A stretch of 64,000 nucleotides of DNA from JAIVGV01 sp031425275 (GTDB taxonomy: Bacteria; Acidobacteriota; Blastocatellia; Pyrinomonadales; Pyrinomonadaceae): assembly GCA_031425275.1 (NCBI GenBank), contig JANPJA010000084.1, forward strand, positions 52,938 to 116,937. Reading direction: 5' to 3'. Of the stretch, positions 46,801 through 55,167 are shown piece by piece. The position numbers were made by a program, and so were the translations under genes. How positions within the stretch are numbered: position 1 is the first letter of the stretch; every line of letters begins with the position of its first letter. The notes beneath the pieces are model-generated. The model did no database searches, had not been told where the DNA came from, and worked only from the letters and a program-made list of their open reading frames with translations.

Positions 46801-46811
46801 AGCACACTCTC

Positions 46812-48185
46812 ATGCCTGACATTAAATATTACGCCCGCTCTTTCGCGTCGTCACTCACCCTCGCCGCCCTCTTGTCAACGGCCATGCCTTTGACCTCGGC
46901 CCAAGTCGTGAGGCCGCTGCCCGGCTTGCGCGAACAGGCGGAGATTCAGCAGGGGTGGCTGAAGTTGCGGCTTGAGCGCGTGCTGCCGAAGCTCATGCGC
47001 AAGCACGGCGTCCAGATGTGGCTCGTCATCTGCCGCGAGTACAACGAAGACCCCGTCTTCTTCTCGCTCGTCTCGCCCACGGTCTTCGCCGCGCGCCGCC
47101 GCACGATCTACGTCTTCTTCGACCGGGGCGAAGAGCGCGGCGTCGAACGTCTCGCCCTCGGCGGCGGCTCGAACGGCGGACTCTACACGGTCTATCGAGA
47201 CCCCGACGTGGAGAACCGCGAGATTTACGGCGAGGGCCAGTGGGCCCTGCTCCGAAAATTAATTGACGAGCGCAAGCCCGCGACCATCGCCGTCAACGTC
47301 TCGCACACGCACGCCTTCTCCGACGGCCTCTCGGCGGGCGAGCGAGAGAAACTGGAGTCGGTGCTGTCGCCCGACACGCTCCGCCGCTTCGTCCGCGCCG
47401 AGAACCTCCCGCTCGAATACGTCTCCTTGCGGCTCCCCGAAATGTTGCCCACCTATCGGCAGATGATGGAGACGGTTCACTCTCTGATCGGCCGCGCCTT
47501 CTCTAACGAAGTCATTAAACCCGGCGTGACGACGAACGCGGACGTGATCTGGTGGCTCCGCCAGCGCGTCAACGACGCGGGGCTGGGCACTTGGTTCCAG
47601 CCGTCCGTGCGCGTCCAGCGGCCGGCCAGAGCCGGCGTGAGCATACTCGCCGAAGACGCGCCTATCGTCATCGAGCGCGGCGACGTGCTCCACGTGGATT
47701 TCGGCATCACGGCCATGCGCCTGAACACGGACACGCAACACATGGGCTACGTCTTGAAAGAAGGCGAGCGCGACGCGCCCGCCGGATTGAAGCGCGCCCT
47801 CGCCAACGGCAACCGCCTGCAAGACTTGTTGCTCGAAAGAATGAAGCCGGGTCACAGCGGCAACGAAGTTCTCGCCGCCACGCTCGCCGCCATGCGCGCC
47901 GAGCAAATCAAGGGCACGGTTTACACGCACCCGGTCGGCGACCACGGCCACGGGGCCGGCCCGCTCGTCGGACTCTGGGACAGGCAGCAGGGCGTCCCCG
48001 GCCGCGGCGACGTACACCTGCTCCCCTCGACGTGGTTCTCCATCGAGCTGGCCGCGACGACGCCCGTGCCCGAGTGGGGCAATCAGGAACTCTGGATCGG
48101 ACTCGAAGAAGACGCCGCCATCGACGAAGCGGGCCGCATCAACTGGGTGCTGCGCCGGCAGACCCAGTTCCACCTCGTCAAATAA
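46812..48185 (+). CDS. Exported M24-family metallopeptidase
   Basis: The protein has 457 residues with a signal peptide (about 1-30). The N-terminal creatinase-like domain runs to about residue 210. The pita-bread domain carries metal ligands: Asp296 in LHVDFGIT, an Asp in DTQHMGY, His in PVGDHGHGAGP, Glu in FSIELAATT and Glu in WIGLEED. It is a Xaa-Pro aminopeptidase/prolidase-type enzyme that acts after the M20 peptidase gene, so the pair probably degrades peptides outside the cytoplasm. No ribosome site is visible; translation likely depends on coupling. Confidence 0.9.
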   Translation: MPDIKYYARSFASSLTLAALLSTAMPLTSAQVVRPLPGLREQAEIQQGWLKLRLERVLPKLMRKHGVQMWLVICREYNEDPVFFSLVSPTVFAARRRTIYVFFDRGEERGVERLALGGGSNGGLYTVYRDPDVENREIYGEGQWALLRKLIDERKPATIAVNVSHTHAFSDGLSAGEREKLESVLSPDTLRRFVRAENLPLEYVSLRLPEMLPTYRQMMETVHSLIGRAFSNEVIKPGVTTNADVIWWLRQRVNDAGLGTWFQPSVRVQRPARAGVSILAEDAPIVIERGDVLHVDFGITAMRLNTDTQHMGYVLKEGERDAPAGLKRALANGNRLQDLLLERMKPGHSGNEVLAATLAAMRAEQIKGTVYTHPVGDHGHGAGPLVGLWDRQQGVPGRGDVHLLPSTWFSIELAATTPVPEWGNQELWIGLEEDAAIDEAGRINWVLRRQTQFHLVK

Positions 48186-48209
48186 AATCCCGCCCGCGCG
48201 GGCGCAAAT

Positions 48210-48239
48210 AGCGAGAGGCCCGACGGCGGGCCTCTCGCT
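48210..48239 (+). terminator. Terminator after the M24 gene
   Basis: Arms AGCGAGAGGCCCG (48210-48222) and CGGGCCTCTCGCT (48227-48239) form a perfect 13-bp stem with a 4-base loop, followed by TTCT. It lies 25 bases after the stop. Confidence 0.85.
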
Positions 48240-48245
48240 TTCTAC

Positions 48246-48286
48246 ACGACACGGCCGCAACCGGGTTTCGGCTGCGGCCGTGTCGT
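48246..48286 (-). terminator. Terminator of the small cysteine-rich protein gene
   Basis: Arms ACGACACGGCCGCA (48246-48259) and its complement (48273-48286) make a perfect 14-bp stem with a 13-base loop, 26 bases downstream of the minus-strand stop at 48312. With the hairpin at 48210 it forms a back-to-back terminator pair between convergent genes. Confidence 0.7.
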
Positions 48287-48311
48287 TACCGTCGCGGGCC
48301 GGCCGAGTGTG

Positions 48312-48563
48312 CTACCCCTCGCAGCCCATGGCGAAGCAGCCGACGATGCCGGGGTTGAACACCGTCTCGCCGCAGAAGGGGGTCTCCTCTCCCTGCTCCT
48401 TAATACACTTTTCGTAGTCTTTCTGAACTTTTCTGAAGCAGGCTTCGCACTGTTGCATACTGGGTCCGGCGGCCCGCACGGTGCGGGAGGCGAACGGCGT
48501 GGGCATGACGAGTGCGAGCACGAAGAAGACGAGCGCGAAGGTAAAGACGAGCGATCTTTTCAT
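48312..48563 (-). CDS. Small secreted cysteine-rich protein
   Basis: The protein has 83 residues. A signal peptide covers about 1-32 (VRAAG). The mature part, about 51 residues, has four well-spaced cysteines: CEACF, C in YEKCIKE, FCGE and GCFAMGCEG. These could form disulfides or bind metal. GGAAG precedes the ATG, and a strong terminator follows. It matches no family I know. It could be a small periplasmic metal-handling or toxin-like peptide; both are guesses. Confidence 0.72.
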   Translation of the reverse strand: MKRSLVFTFALVFFVLALVMPTPFASRTVRAAGPSMQQCEACFRKVQKDYEKCIKEQGEETPFCGETVFNPGIVGCFAMGCEG

Positions 48564-48729
48564 GTTGAACTTCCTTTCGGGTGGGTGGAGCGAGGGGTAG
48601 TGCGGGAGTCATTTACTACAACGCCCCCGCAGAGTCAACGCTAACGGGGCGGAGTCCCGCAACACGGACGGCAAACGCCGGACGGACGGGCGCGGCGCAC
48701 GAAGCGCGGGGCCGCGCCCCGGCCCTCGC

Positions 48730-50172
48730 TCACACCTTCTTCTTCTTCCAGCGGCCGCCGCGAAAGACTAAGAGGCCGATGACGGCGAGCAGTGATTCGG
48801 CGGCCGTGATGGCGAGGAAGACGCCTTTCGCGCCCATCCCCGTGCCGAGCGCGAGCAAGTATGCGAGCGGGATTTCAAACAGCCAGAAGCAGAACAAGTT
48901 GATCAGGGTCGGCGTCCACGTGTCGCCCGCGCCGTTGAACGCCTGTACGAGCACCATGCCCCATGCGTAGAAAATGTAGCCGTAGGAGACGTAGCGCAGA
49001 CAGTCAACCGCGTAGGGCACGACGGCCGCGTCTGTCGTGAATATGTTGACGAGTTGTTCGGCGAAGACGAGGAAGAGGACGGTCACGCCGGCGAGGAAGG
49101 CCATGTTGGCGAGGCCCGTCAGCCAGACGGAACGCTCCGCTCGTTCCGGCTTTCCCGCGCCCAGATTTTGTCCGACGAGTGTCGCCGCCGCGTTCGACAT
49201 GCCCCACGAAGGCAGCAGCGCGACGATGAAGATGCGCACGGCCACGGTGTAGCCGGCCACGGCCGCGCTGCCGAAGCGCGCGACGATGCGGACGATGACC
49301 ACCCAGCTCGCCGTCGCGATCAGAAATTGGAACACCCCGCCGAGCGAGATGCGCACCAATCCGAACATCGCCGCGAAGTCGGGCCGCAGGTGTCGGGCGC
49401 GGATGCGGATGCGGCTCGATCCGCGAGCCAAAGCCCAGAACTGGTAGAGCACCGCCGTCCCGCGCCCGATGGAGGTCGCGACGGCCGAGCCGGCCACCCC
49501 CATCGCCGGGATCGGCCCGAAGCCGAAAATGAAACAGGGGTCGAGGACGAGGTTGATGGCGTTGCCCAGAAACAGCGCGCGCATGGCAATCGAGGCGTCG
49601 CCCGCGCCGCGGAAGATGGCGTTGTTGAGGAACAGCAGCATGATCACCACGTTCGTCCCGAAGATGATGCGCGGGTAGCCTGCGCCCTCCTCTATGACCC
49701 CCGCCTCCGCACCCATCAGCCGCAGCAGATCGCCCGCGAAGAGGTACCCGAACGCGCCGATGGCGAGCGACACGGCGAGGCCCAGCAGGATTGACTGACC
49801 GGCGATGTGGGCGGCGGCCTCCGCGTTCTTCTCCCCGATCCTGCGCGCGACCGTCGCCGCCGTCGCCATGCTCAGCCCGAGCGCGAGTGCGAAGATGATC
49901 GTCAGCATCGACTCGGTGAGGCCGACGGCCGCCAGCGCGTCCTGACCGAGCCGAGAGACCCAGAAGGCGTTGACGATGCCGAAGAGCGACTCCATCAGCA
50001 TCTCCAACACCATCGGGACGGCGAGCAAAAAGATGGCTCTGCCGATCGGCCCTTGCGTGAAGTCCTGATGCGTGCCCGACACGGCGGAACGCACGGTCTG
50101 CCACGCCGAAGTCGCGCGCCTCTCGTCCCCCGTCGGCGGTGTCTCGGCTTCGGCTTTTACAATTTCACTCAT
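48730..50172 (-). CDS. MATE-family efflux transporter
   Basis: The protein has 480 residues from the ATG at 50172, which starts the standard MATE length; longer frames upstream are Arg/Pro-rich and antisense. About 12 hydrophobic helices with the paired MATE bundles: GPIGRAIFLLAVPMVLEMLM, VNAFWVSRLGQDALAAVG and, in the second half, GRGTAVLYQFWALARG. It exports cations or drugs in exchange for H+ or Na+. The RsbRD-N gene pair lies upstream on the same strand (98-base gap). Confidence 0.9.
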   Translation of the reverse strand: MSEIVKAEAETPPTGDERRATSAWQTVRSAVSGTHQDFTQGPIGRAIFLLAVPMVLEMLMESLFGIVNAFWVSRLGQDALAAVGLTESMLTIIFALALGLSMATAATVARRIGEKNAEAAAHIAGQSILLGLAVSLAIGAFGYLFAGDLLRLMGAEAGVIEEGAGYPRIIFGTNVVIMLLFLNNAIFRGAGDASIAMRALFLGNAINLVLDPCFIFGFGPIPAMGVAGSAVATSIGRGTAVLYQFWALARGSSRIRIRARHLRPDFAAMFGLVRISLGGVFQFLIATASWVVIVRIVARFGSAAVAGYTVAVRIFIVALLPSWGMSNAAATLVGQNLGAGKPERAERSVWLTGLANMAFLAGVTVLFLVFAEQLVNIFTTDAAVVPYAVDCLRYVSYGYIFYAWGMVLVQAFNGAGDTWTPTLINLFCFWLFEIPLAYLLALGTGMGAKGVFLAITAAESLLAVIGLLVFRGGRWKKKKV

Positions 50173-50270
50173 AGCAATAGGTCTTTCACCTCGGTGAGGG
50201 TGAACGAACGTCGCGCCGATAAGTTCGGGAGGACCTGAGGCGGGCGAGGGTTGGTAGGTTGGAGCCGGCT

Positions 50271-50726
50271 TCAGCTCTTCAAAGTGGTTATCTCTTCCGT
50301 ATAGATCGAGACGCCGTAGCACAGCTCCTCGTCGAGGTATTGGTTGATGACGCGCGCCGCCTCGTGATACCCGGCCGCCGGGGCCTCGCCCCACGCTTCG
50401 CCGCCGAACTTTTCGTGGAGGTGGTCGAGCAGAATGAGACGCAGGTGGGACGACTCGCGGACGAGGTCGCGCGCGCGGTAGCCCTGCCGGAAACGGGTGT
50501 AGGCGTGGACGCGCGCTTCGTGGATGTTCTCGCACGTGGGGCGGCGGCCCGTCCTGAGCGCGTCGCTCACCTCTTCAATCATCACGGGGACGTGATCGAT
50601 CAGACCGCCTTCGGTGAGATCGTCGTCGGACAGAATTCCTTCGTCCGCGCGCACGGCTACCACCCAGACGCGCACCAGTTCATCGGCGCTGTCCGCGATC
50701 AGGTCGGCGATCTCAGGGTGGGCCAT
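50271..50726 (-). CDS. RsbRD N-terminal-like sensor domain protein
   Basis: The protein has 151 residues. The segment IADLIADSADELVRVWVVAVRAD, then LTEGGLIDHVPVMIEEV and RFRQGYRARDLVRESSHLRLILLDHL, matches the globin-like N-terminal domain of RsbR/RsbRD stressosome proteins. There is no STAS output domain; the protein ends after the sensor fold. It overlaps the end of the upstream gene by 14 bases and was likely translated with it. It may be a stand-alone signalling or sensor domain. Confidence 0.7.
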   Translation of the reverse strand: MAHPEIADLIADSADELVRVWVVAVRADEGILSDDDLTEGGLIDHVPVMIEEVSDALRTGRRPTCENIHEARVHAYTRFRQGYRARDLVRESSHLRLILLDHLHEKFGGEAWGEAPAAGYHEAARVINQYLDEELCYGVSIYTEEITTLKS

Positions 50727-51087
50727 GTTGGTAGCCGGCGACGGCGCACTTCTTCGGAATGCCGTCCTCCAGACACTGCTCGAACTCTTTGTGCTGCGTC
50801 TGCTTGACGTGTTCGAGGAAGCCGTAGATCGATTTGATTTGATCCGCGCCGAAGCCGAGGCCGGCGAGGAATGGGTCGCTGCCCCGGAAAGTCAGCGGGT
50901 ACGGCACGAGGCGGAATTCGAGGTGCGTCGTGTCGTGCAGCTTGATGATGACATCGTGTAAGTCCTTGAGCACCGAGAAGGATGTGATCAGACAATCGTA
51001 TGAGCCGGTGCCGGCGCGGGCCAGCAGGTACAGATAGTCGGTGTTATAGCTGCGGACGAACTTGTCGAAATCCTCTTGGGTGATCAT
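50713..51087 (-). CDS. Unknown protein coupled to RsbRD-N domain gene
   Basis: The protein has 124 residues with no signal or membrane segment. It starts MITQEDFDKFVRSYNTDY with a GAGGGGAA ribosome site. The C-terminal part is charged and helical (FLEHVKQTQHKEFEQCLEDGIPKKC). It overlaps the RsbRD-N-like gene by 14 bases and lies upstream of the MATE transporter on the same strand. I do not recognise the family; the pairing suggests it works with the sensor domain. Confidence 0.6.
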   Translation of the reverse strand: MITQEDFDKFVRSYNTDYLYLLARAGTGSYDCLITSFSVLKDLHDVIIKLHDTTHLEFRLVPYPLTFRGSDPFLAGLGFGADQIKSIYGFLEHVKQTQHKEFEQCLEDGIPKKCAVAGYQHGPP

Positions 51088-51432
51088 CGAGACCGTTCCC
51101 CTCCTGTGTCGTGGACAAACTGATAGACGGGGGAACGACTGTTACCCGTTTCAAGACTTTGCTTCGCGATTCGCCGCGCGCGCCCGACATTCGGGAGGGG
51201 AAACGAATCTCGCGCGATGCGTTGCACGGGGGAGAGCAAGTCGCCAAAGTCTCGACACGGGCCAACCGTTGTGTTTTATGCCAACCACCAGGCAAAGTCA
51301 ACCTACAACTTTTTTCGCCTGTTGCCCCGCCCCCGACAAGCGCTTGTGACGCAATGCAATTCGTACCGCGTCATCTTCACGGCTGCGACAACACGCGCCC
51401 CGCCTGTTAAACTGTCGCGCCCATAATTACCC
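51088..51432. other. Intergenic region between divergent genes
   Basis: 345 bases without a supported gene; short frames here lack coding-like composition. A CATAAT box at 51422-51427 lies five bases before the ATG of the J-domain-like gene, and it could drive a leaderless message. No palindrome or repeat stands out. Confidence 0.4.
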
Positions 51433-52149
51433 ATGCCGGACCTGACCCTTCATCCGACCGCGACCCGCCACGCGCCGCCCGACACGGCCGGGGAAGTCGC
51501 GCGCCTCGAAGTTATTATCGCCAAACGGAAGGCGGAGCTAATCGCGCTGCAAGACGAAATGCGCGCGTTCAAGTCGCGTTACACAAGCATCGTCGGGAGT
51601 CGGCTGGCCGAGCTGGCCGAAGTCGAGCGCGAGATCGGCCGGGCCGAGGAGCGCAGGTTGGGGATCGATGCCGCGCCTGTTGATGAAGCTGAAGCCGCGC
51701 CCTTAGAGTCGGCCGGAGCGCGCCCCGTCCAGACTTCACTGCGCCGCCTGTTCTGGTCGGTCGCCAAAATGTTTCACCCCGATCACGCGGCGAACGAGGG
51801 CGAGGCGGCGCGCCGCCATTCGATCATGACGGAGGCGAGTCGCGCCTACCGCGAGGGCGACGCCGAGAGTCTGAACACCCTGCTCGGCGACGACGAACTG
51901 CGCTCCTACTGCGCCGCTCCGCGTGTGAACGAGGGCGAAGTTGACATCGCGTCGCGTCTCATCAAGCTGAAAGAAGAGTTGCGCACCGTCGAGTTCGGCA
52001 TCAAGCGCGTCAGGCAGGACGGCCTTCACCGTCTCAAGCTCGCGGCCGATGAGGCGGCCGCCGGCGGGCGCGACTCGCTCGGGGAGATGGCCGAGCGCAT
52101 CGGCCGTCAGATCGAGAAGGCTCGCCGCCGGCTCGAACACCTCTCTTAA
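51433..52149 (+). CDS. Coiled-coil protein with J-domain-like segment
   Basis: The protein has 238 residues. Residues about 20-80 form a charged coiled coil. Residues about 96-145 contain KMFHPDHAANEGEAARRHSI followed by MTEASRAYREGD, a J-domain-like helix II/III arrangement with the HPD motif that stimulates Hsp70 ATPase. Helix I is short and divergent, so this may be a J-like rather than a full J protein. A second coiled coil closes the C-terminus. It precedes a SET-domain gene on the same strand. Function in chaperone recruitment is an inference. Confidence 0.6.
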   Translation: MPDLTLHPTATRHAPPDTAGEVARLEVIIAKRKAELIALQDEMRAFKSRYTSIVGSRLAELAEVEREIGRAEERRLGIDAAPVDEAEAAPLESAGARPVQTSLRRLFWSVAKMFHPDHAANEGEAARRHSIMTEASRAYREGDAESLNTLLGDDELRSYCAAPRVNEGEVDIASRLIKLKEELRTVEFGIKRVRQDGLHRLKLAADEAAAGGRDSLGEMAERIGRQIEKARRRLEHLS

Positions 52150-52243
52150 ACCGTTAACTCCGACGTGGAGAACTTCGTCTCACGACCTGTCACACATGAT
52201 TACTGAGGAGCGATCCGGATGCTTCAGTTCCGGAGACATTCAT

Positions 52244-52714
52244 ATGAGTCAAGCGATTGGATTAGCTGCCAAGCATGGGGAAGAAGTTCGTCGAGTTTCG
52301 CCGCTGCTCGTTGTCCGCGAGAGCGGCATTTATGGGATGGGCTGTTTCGCGCAGGCCCATCTACCGGCCCGCAAGAAGTTCGCGCACTATGCGGGCGAGA
52401 TCGTCCGCGGCTCCCGCCGCATCGAGGCGCGATTGGGCAGGCAGGGCGACATAATGGTCATTCGCCTCGCAGATGACCTCGCCATCGACGGGGCCGCCGG
52501 AGGCGACGAGACTGCCTATATCAACCACTCCTGCGCGCCAAACGCCTACATGCGCGTTGTGCCCGGCGACCGCGTCGCGTTCTTCGCGCTCAGGGACATC
52601 CGCCCCGGCGAAGAAATAACGATTAACTACCGCGACCCCGCTCACCCCGAAGTTTGCCATTGCGGAGCCGACCGGTGTCGCTCCAACCCCCGGCCGCGCC
52701 GGAACGTGAAGTGA
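52244..52714 (+). CDS. SET-domain protein methyltransferase
   Basis: The protein has 156 residues from the ATG at 52244, chosen because CCGGAGA lies upstream and the SET fold starts soon after. The SET marks are YGMGCFA near the start, the NHSC motif with INHSCAPNAYM, and GEEITINY. A post-SET-like cysteine cluster (CHCGADRCR) follows. SET enzymes methylate lysines, usually histone tails in eukaryotes; bacterial members act on other proteins or on none known. A chaperone-like gene lies 94 bases upstream. Confidence 0.86.
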   Translation: MSQAIGLAAKHGEEVRRVSPLLVVRESGIYGMGCFAQAHLPARKKFAHYAGEIVRGSRRIEARLGRQGDIMVIRLADDLAIDGAAGGDETAYINHSCAPNAYMRVVPGDRVAFFALRDIRPGEEITINYRDPAHPEVCHCGADRCRSNPRPRRNVK

Positions 52715-52853
52715 AACCGGGGAATCCGCGGCCAGCCGCCCGACGCGCCATCAGAGTTTCGCAGTCGGGAGTGACTTCCGTGTCAAAGCCGACGCATCAT
52801 TGTTGGGGCCGAATCCATCGCTCGCAGCCCAACTTTATTTGTCCCTTGATGCG

Positions 52854-53843
52854 TTAGTTTTTTAACAACCGGCTGCTGATCCGCTCACTGTGCTTGTCGC
52901 GCTTGACGGTAATTCGCTGCACATAAACTCTCGTCGTCGAGGCATGGCGGTGCCCCAGCGCGTCTTGAGTCTCGATAATCGAGCCGGTTTCCTCCGCCAC
53001 CATGCGCGCGTAGGTGTGCCGCGTCTGGTGGACGTGAACATTCTCCAGCCCGATCTCTTTGCCGTACAACTTCAGATTGCGAGCGAAGGCGTGCGAGGTC
53101 AGGGCTGCCCCCGGTTTACCGGCCCGGTCGTGCCTCGTCCACAGCGGCGCGTCTGTCTTTAATGTCCAGAGCCGTCCCGATGCCGAGAGGTAATCCACAA
53201 GTGCCGCACGCGCCGCATGGTCCCGCACTTCGCGCTCGACGTAATCGCTTCCCTTCACCCTGCCACGCATTATGAGCACCCCCTCCCGCTCTTCGAGGTC
53301 GCGGCCCCGCAGGCTGATGATTTCGCTGCGACGCATCCCGGTGACTAGGTAGAGGAGCAACAGGGCATAGTCACGCATGGCGACTAGATTCCCCTCTTCA
53401 GCCTTGCTCCTAACTAACGCGACGAGGTGGCGAACCTGCTCATCCGTCAGAGAGCGAACACGCTCCGTCTGGTAGGCGCGCGGAGCCTTAGGACGGGCCA
53501 ACCTGACCGGGTTGCCCCTAACAGCTTCGCCAAGCATCGCGTCCTTCATTGCCCACTCATAGAAGGAAGACAGACGAGAGAGCCGGGCATAGACGGTCGC
53601 CGGCTTCAAGCCCCCCCGCTCCAGTTCCGAGCGCCAAGCACGCACTTCTACGGGCGTGACCGCGGCCGGGTGCTTGCCAGTGAAGACGAAGAAGGCGGAG
53701 ACGGCTAAGAATTTGTCCCGTAGCAGATCGGCCCTGCGCAGGCTCGTCTGCCGAGTCGTTGAGTCGGCCCACACCGTGGCGGCACTGCGCACGACGGCCT
53801 CCAGCCCATTTTCCAAGGACACTAGGGCTTTCATCTCATCCAT
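52854..53843 (-). CDS. Tyrosine recombinase/integrase
   Basis: The protein has 329 residues from the ATG at 53843, selected for the AAGGA site; an upstream TTG would add 12 residues. An N-terminal SAM-like core-binding domain spans about 1-120. The catalytic set is visible: Arg171 or 172 in TGMRRSEI, Lys197 in GRVKGSDY, His272 and Arg275 in HQTRH, His298 in LGHRHAS and the nucleophile Tyr307 in RVYVQ. It can cut and rejoin DNA for integration or resolution. An inverted repeat lies directly upstream of its start. Confidence 0.93.
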   Translation of the reverse strand: MDEMKALVSLENGLEAVVRSAATVWADSTTRQTSLRRADLLRDKFLAVSAFFVFTGKHPAAVTPVEVRAWRSELERGGLKPATVYARLSRLSSFYEWAMKDAMLGEAVRGNPVRLARPKAPRAYQTERVRSLTDEQVRHLVALVRSKAEEGNLVAMRDYALLLLYLVTGMRRSEIISLRGRDLEEREGVLIMRGRVKGSDYVEREVRDHAARAALVDYLSASGRLWTLKTDAPLWTRHDRAGKPGAALTSHAFARNLKLYGKEIGLENVHVHQTRHTYARMVAEETGSIIETQDALGHRHASTTRVYVQRITVKRDKHSERISSRLLKN

Positions 53844-53860
53844 TTTGTGACTATTCCTTA

Positions 53861-53891
53861 TGTTTACACTTCTAGTCAAGTCGTGTAAACA
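53861..53891. repeat. Inverted repeat upstream of the integrase
   Basis: TGTTTACAC at 53861-53869 and its perfect complement GTGTAAACA at 53883-53891 are separated by 13 bases. A third partial copy (GTGTAAATG) is at about 53929. It lies 18 bases before the integrase start and could be an operator or a recombination-site arm. Confidence 0.65.
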
Positions 53892-53990
53892 ACTTTTTAA
53901 TTACTGCTTATTTGCGTCTATCAGATGGGTGTAAATGTTATATTGTCGCCAGTGTGAAACATATCTATTGGAAAAGAGGACTTTGATGTA

Positions 53991-54785
53991 GTGCGAGCCA
54001 CACGAAGACGTATTAGAAGGATTGACCCTCTCGCCTCCCCGACGGCCGTGCGTGATGTGTGCCGCCGTTTACGTGACCGGATGCCAGACGTGATCCCCGT
54101 GCAGGAAAAGCACTTGTTGCGTCTTCTCTACTCTGTGCGCCACGTCGAGCGGTGCCCGGCTTCGGACACGAAGCGGGGGCGACCGAGTCTGTTGCCGCGC
54201 GAGAAGTTGATCGAAGCGGCCAACCAACTCCGCTCGATCCTCGCCCGTGAAACCTCCGGTCGAATCTCCTTAAACAGTTTTATCTGTCATTACCTGCCTA
54301 TACTTCTCTTCCCTTCCGACGTGACGACGGCTCTTACAGAGGGTCATATTAATCTACACGAAGCGTCGCAACTGGCCCGTCTTTCGGCCGCGCGACTTGA
54401 CAGCCTACCGGCGGAGGCCCGACTGACACGCCAAGAAGTTTTGAAGTCTCACTTAATCGCGCAAGGCTCACAAAACGGTTTGCGTTCGCGGGTTAAGGAG
54501 TTGCTGGGGGAGGCAAAGGCCGACGGGGTAACTTCACAGGCGATGACGGCAGTTCTGGCAAAAGCCGATGAATTGCTTGAGGTTGACCCGTCCGACTCCC
54601 GTCATATTTTCTGGGAGGAAATGAAGCGTATCTTCTTCGCGATGAAGGAAATTCAACCGGAAGATTTGAATGAAGAAGTTCTCGGCCAATTGATGGAGGC
54701 TGTCGATGAACTCTCGAATGCACTTAACCGGGTGGCACAACTCAGGTCTAGGCGACTCAAGAAATCTGGAATATTAATCGTCTGA
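53991..54785 (+). CDS. Hypothetical protein, possibly ParB/KorB-like HTH
   Basis: The protein has 264 residues with a GTG start at 53991, preceded by AAAGAGGA. It has basic N-terminal residues (RATRRRIRRI) and a central segment with TALTEGHINLHEASQLARLS at about residues 116-136, which resembles the second helix pair of ParB-type HTH proteins, although too weakly to name. The C-terminus is helical and acidic. Its position at the head of the ParA cluster fits a DNA-binding role. Confidence 0.65.
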   Translation: MRATRRRIRRIDPLASPTAVRDVCRRLRDRMPDVIPVQEKHLLRLLYSVRHVERCPASDTKRGRPSLLPREKLIEAANQLRSILARETSGRISLNSFICHYLPILLFPSDVTTALTEGHINLHEASQLARLSAARLDSLPAEARLTRQEVLKSHLIAQGSQNGLRSRVKELLGEAKADGVTSQAMTAVLAKADELLEVDPSDSRHIFWEEMKRIFFAMKEIQPEDLNEEVLGQLMEAVDELSNALNRVAQLRSRRLKKSGILIV

Positions 54786-54882
54786 GACTTACTTGTTGAA
54801 TTATTCCATTCATTGCAAAAAATACCCAGACAGTATTTATACCAATTACCGCTAGTTTCCGTTGAGAAAATTTAAAAAAGCA

Positions 54883-54912
54883 TTGACATCAGGGATTGTA
54901 ATCTGTTTTAGT
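54883..54912 (+). promoter_or_regulatory. Candidate promoter of the HTH-parA operon
   Basis: TTGACA at 54883-54888 is consensus; TTTAGT at 54907-54912 lies 18 bases on and matches the -10 at four of six positions. An AGGTT/AACCT hairpin (54936-54954) directly precedes the HTH start codon and may cover the ribosome site. Confidence 0.4.
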
Positions 54913-54954
54913 GACGATTATTAATAACCGGCGAAAGGTTTCAACTTACAACCT

Positions 54955-55167
54955 ATGCATGGATGGAAAACCGGTGAAGTAGCCCGGCTAATCAATGTTA
55001 CGAAGCGCACGCTTCAAAACTGGCTGGAACAGGAAAAGATACCGCGTCCTCAAAAGGCATCGAACGGCTATTACGTCTGGTCGTCAGCCGACGTCACGGC
55101 GGCCCAGAGTTACCTACACCGGCTTAAATCTACCACCCGCTACCGCATTCGAGGGCAGGATAAATGA
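54955..55167 (+). CDS. Small MerR-like helix-turn-helix protein
   Basis: The protein has 70 residues and a MerR-like winged HTH: MHGWKTGEVARLINVTKRTLQNWLEQEKI is the recognition helix pair, followed by a wing (YYVWSSADVTAA). It overlaps the parA start (ATGA at 55164). In type Ia ParA proteins the DNA-binding part is fused to the N-terminus; here it is a separate small gene. It probably binds the operon promoter or a partition site. Confidence 0.75.
   Translation: MHGWKTGEVARLINVTKRTLQNWLEQEKIPRPQKASNGYYVWSSADVTAAQSYLHRLKSTTRYRIRGQDK

Noticed and set aside
54955..55167. Phage excisionase
   Set aside because: The small HTH protein overlaps and is coupled with parA rather than the integrase, so a partition or operon regulator is the better reading; excisionase remains possible.
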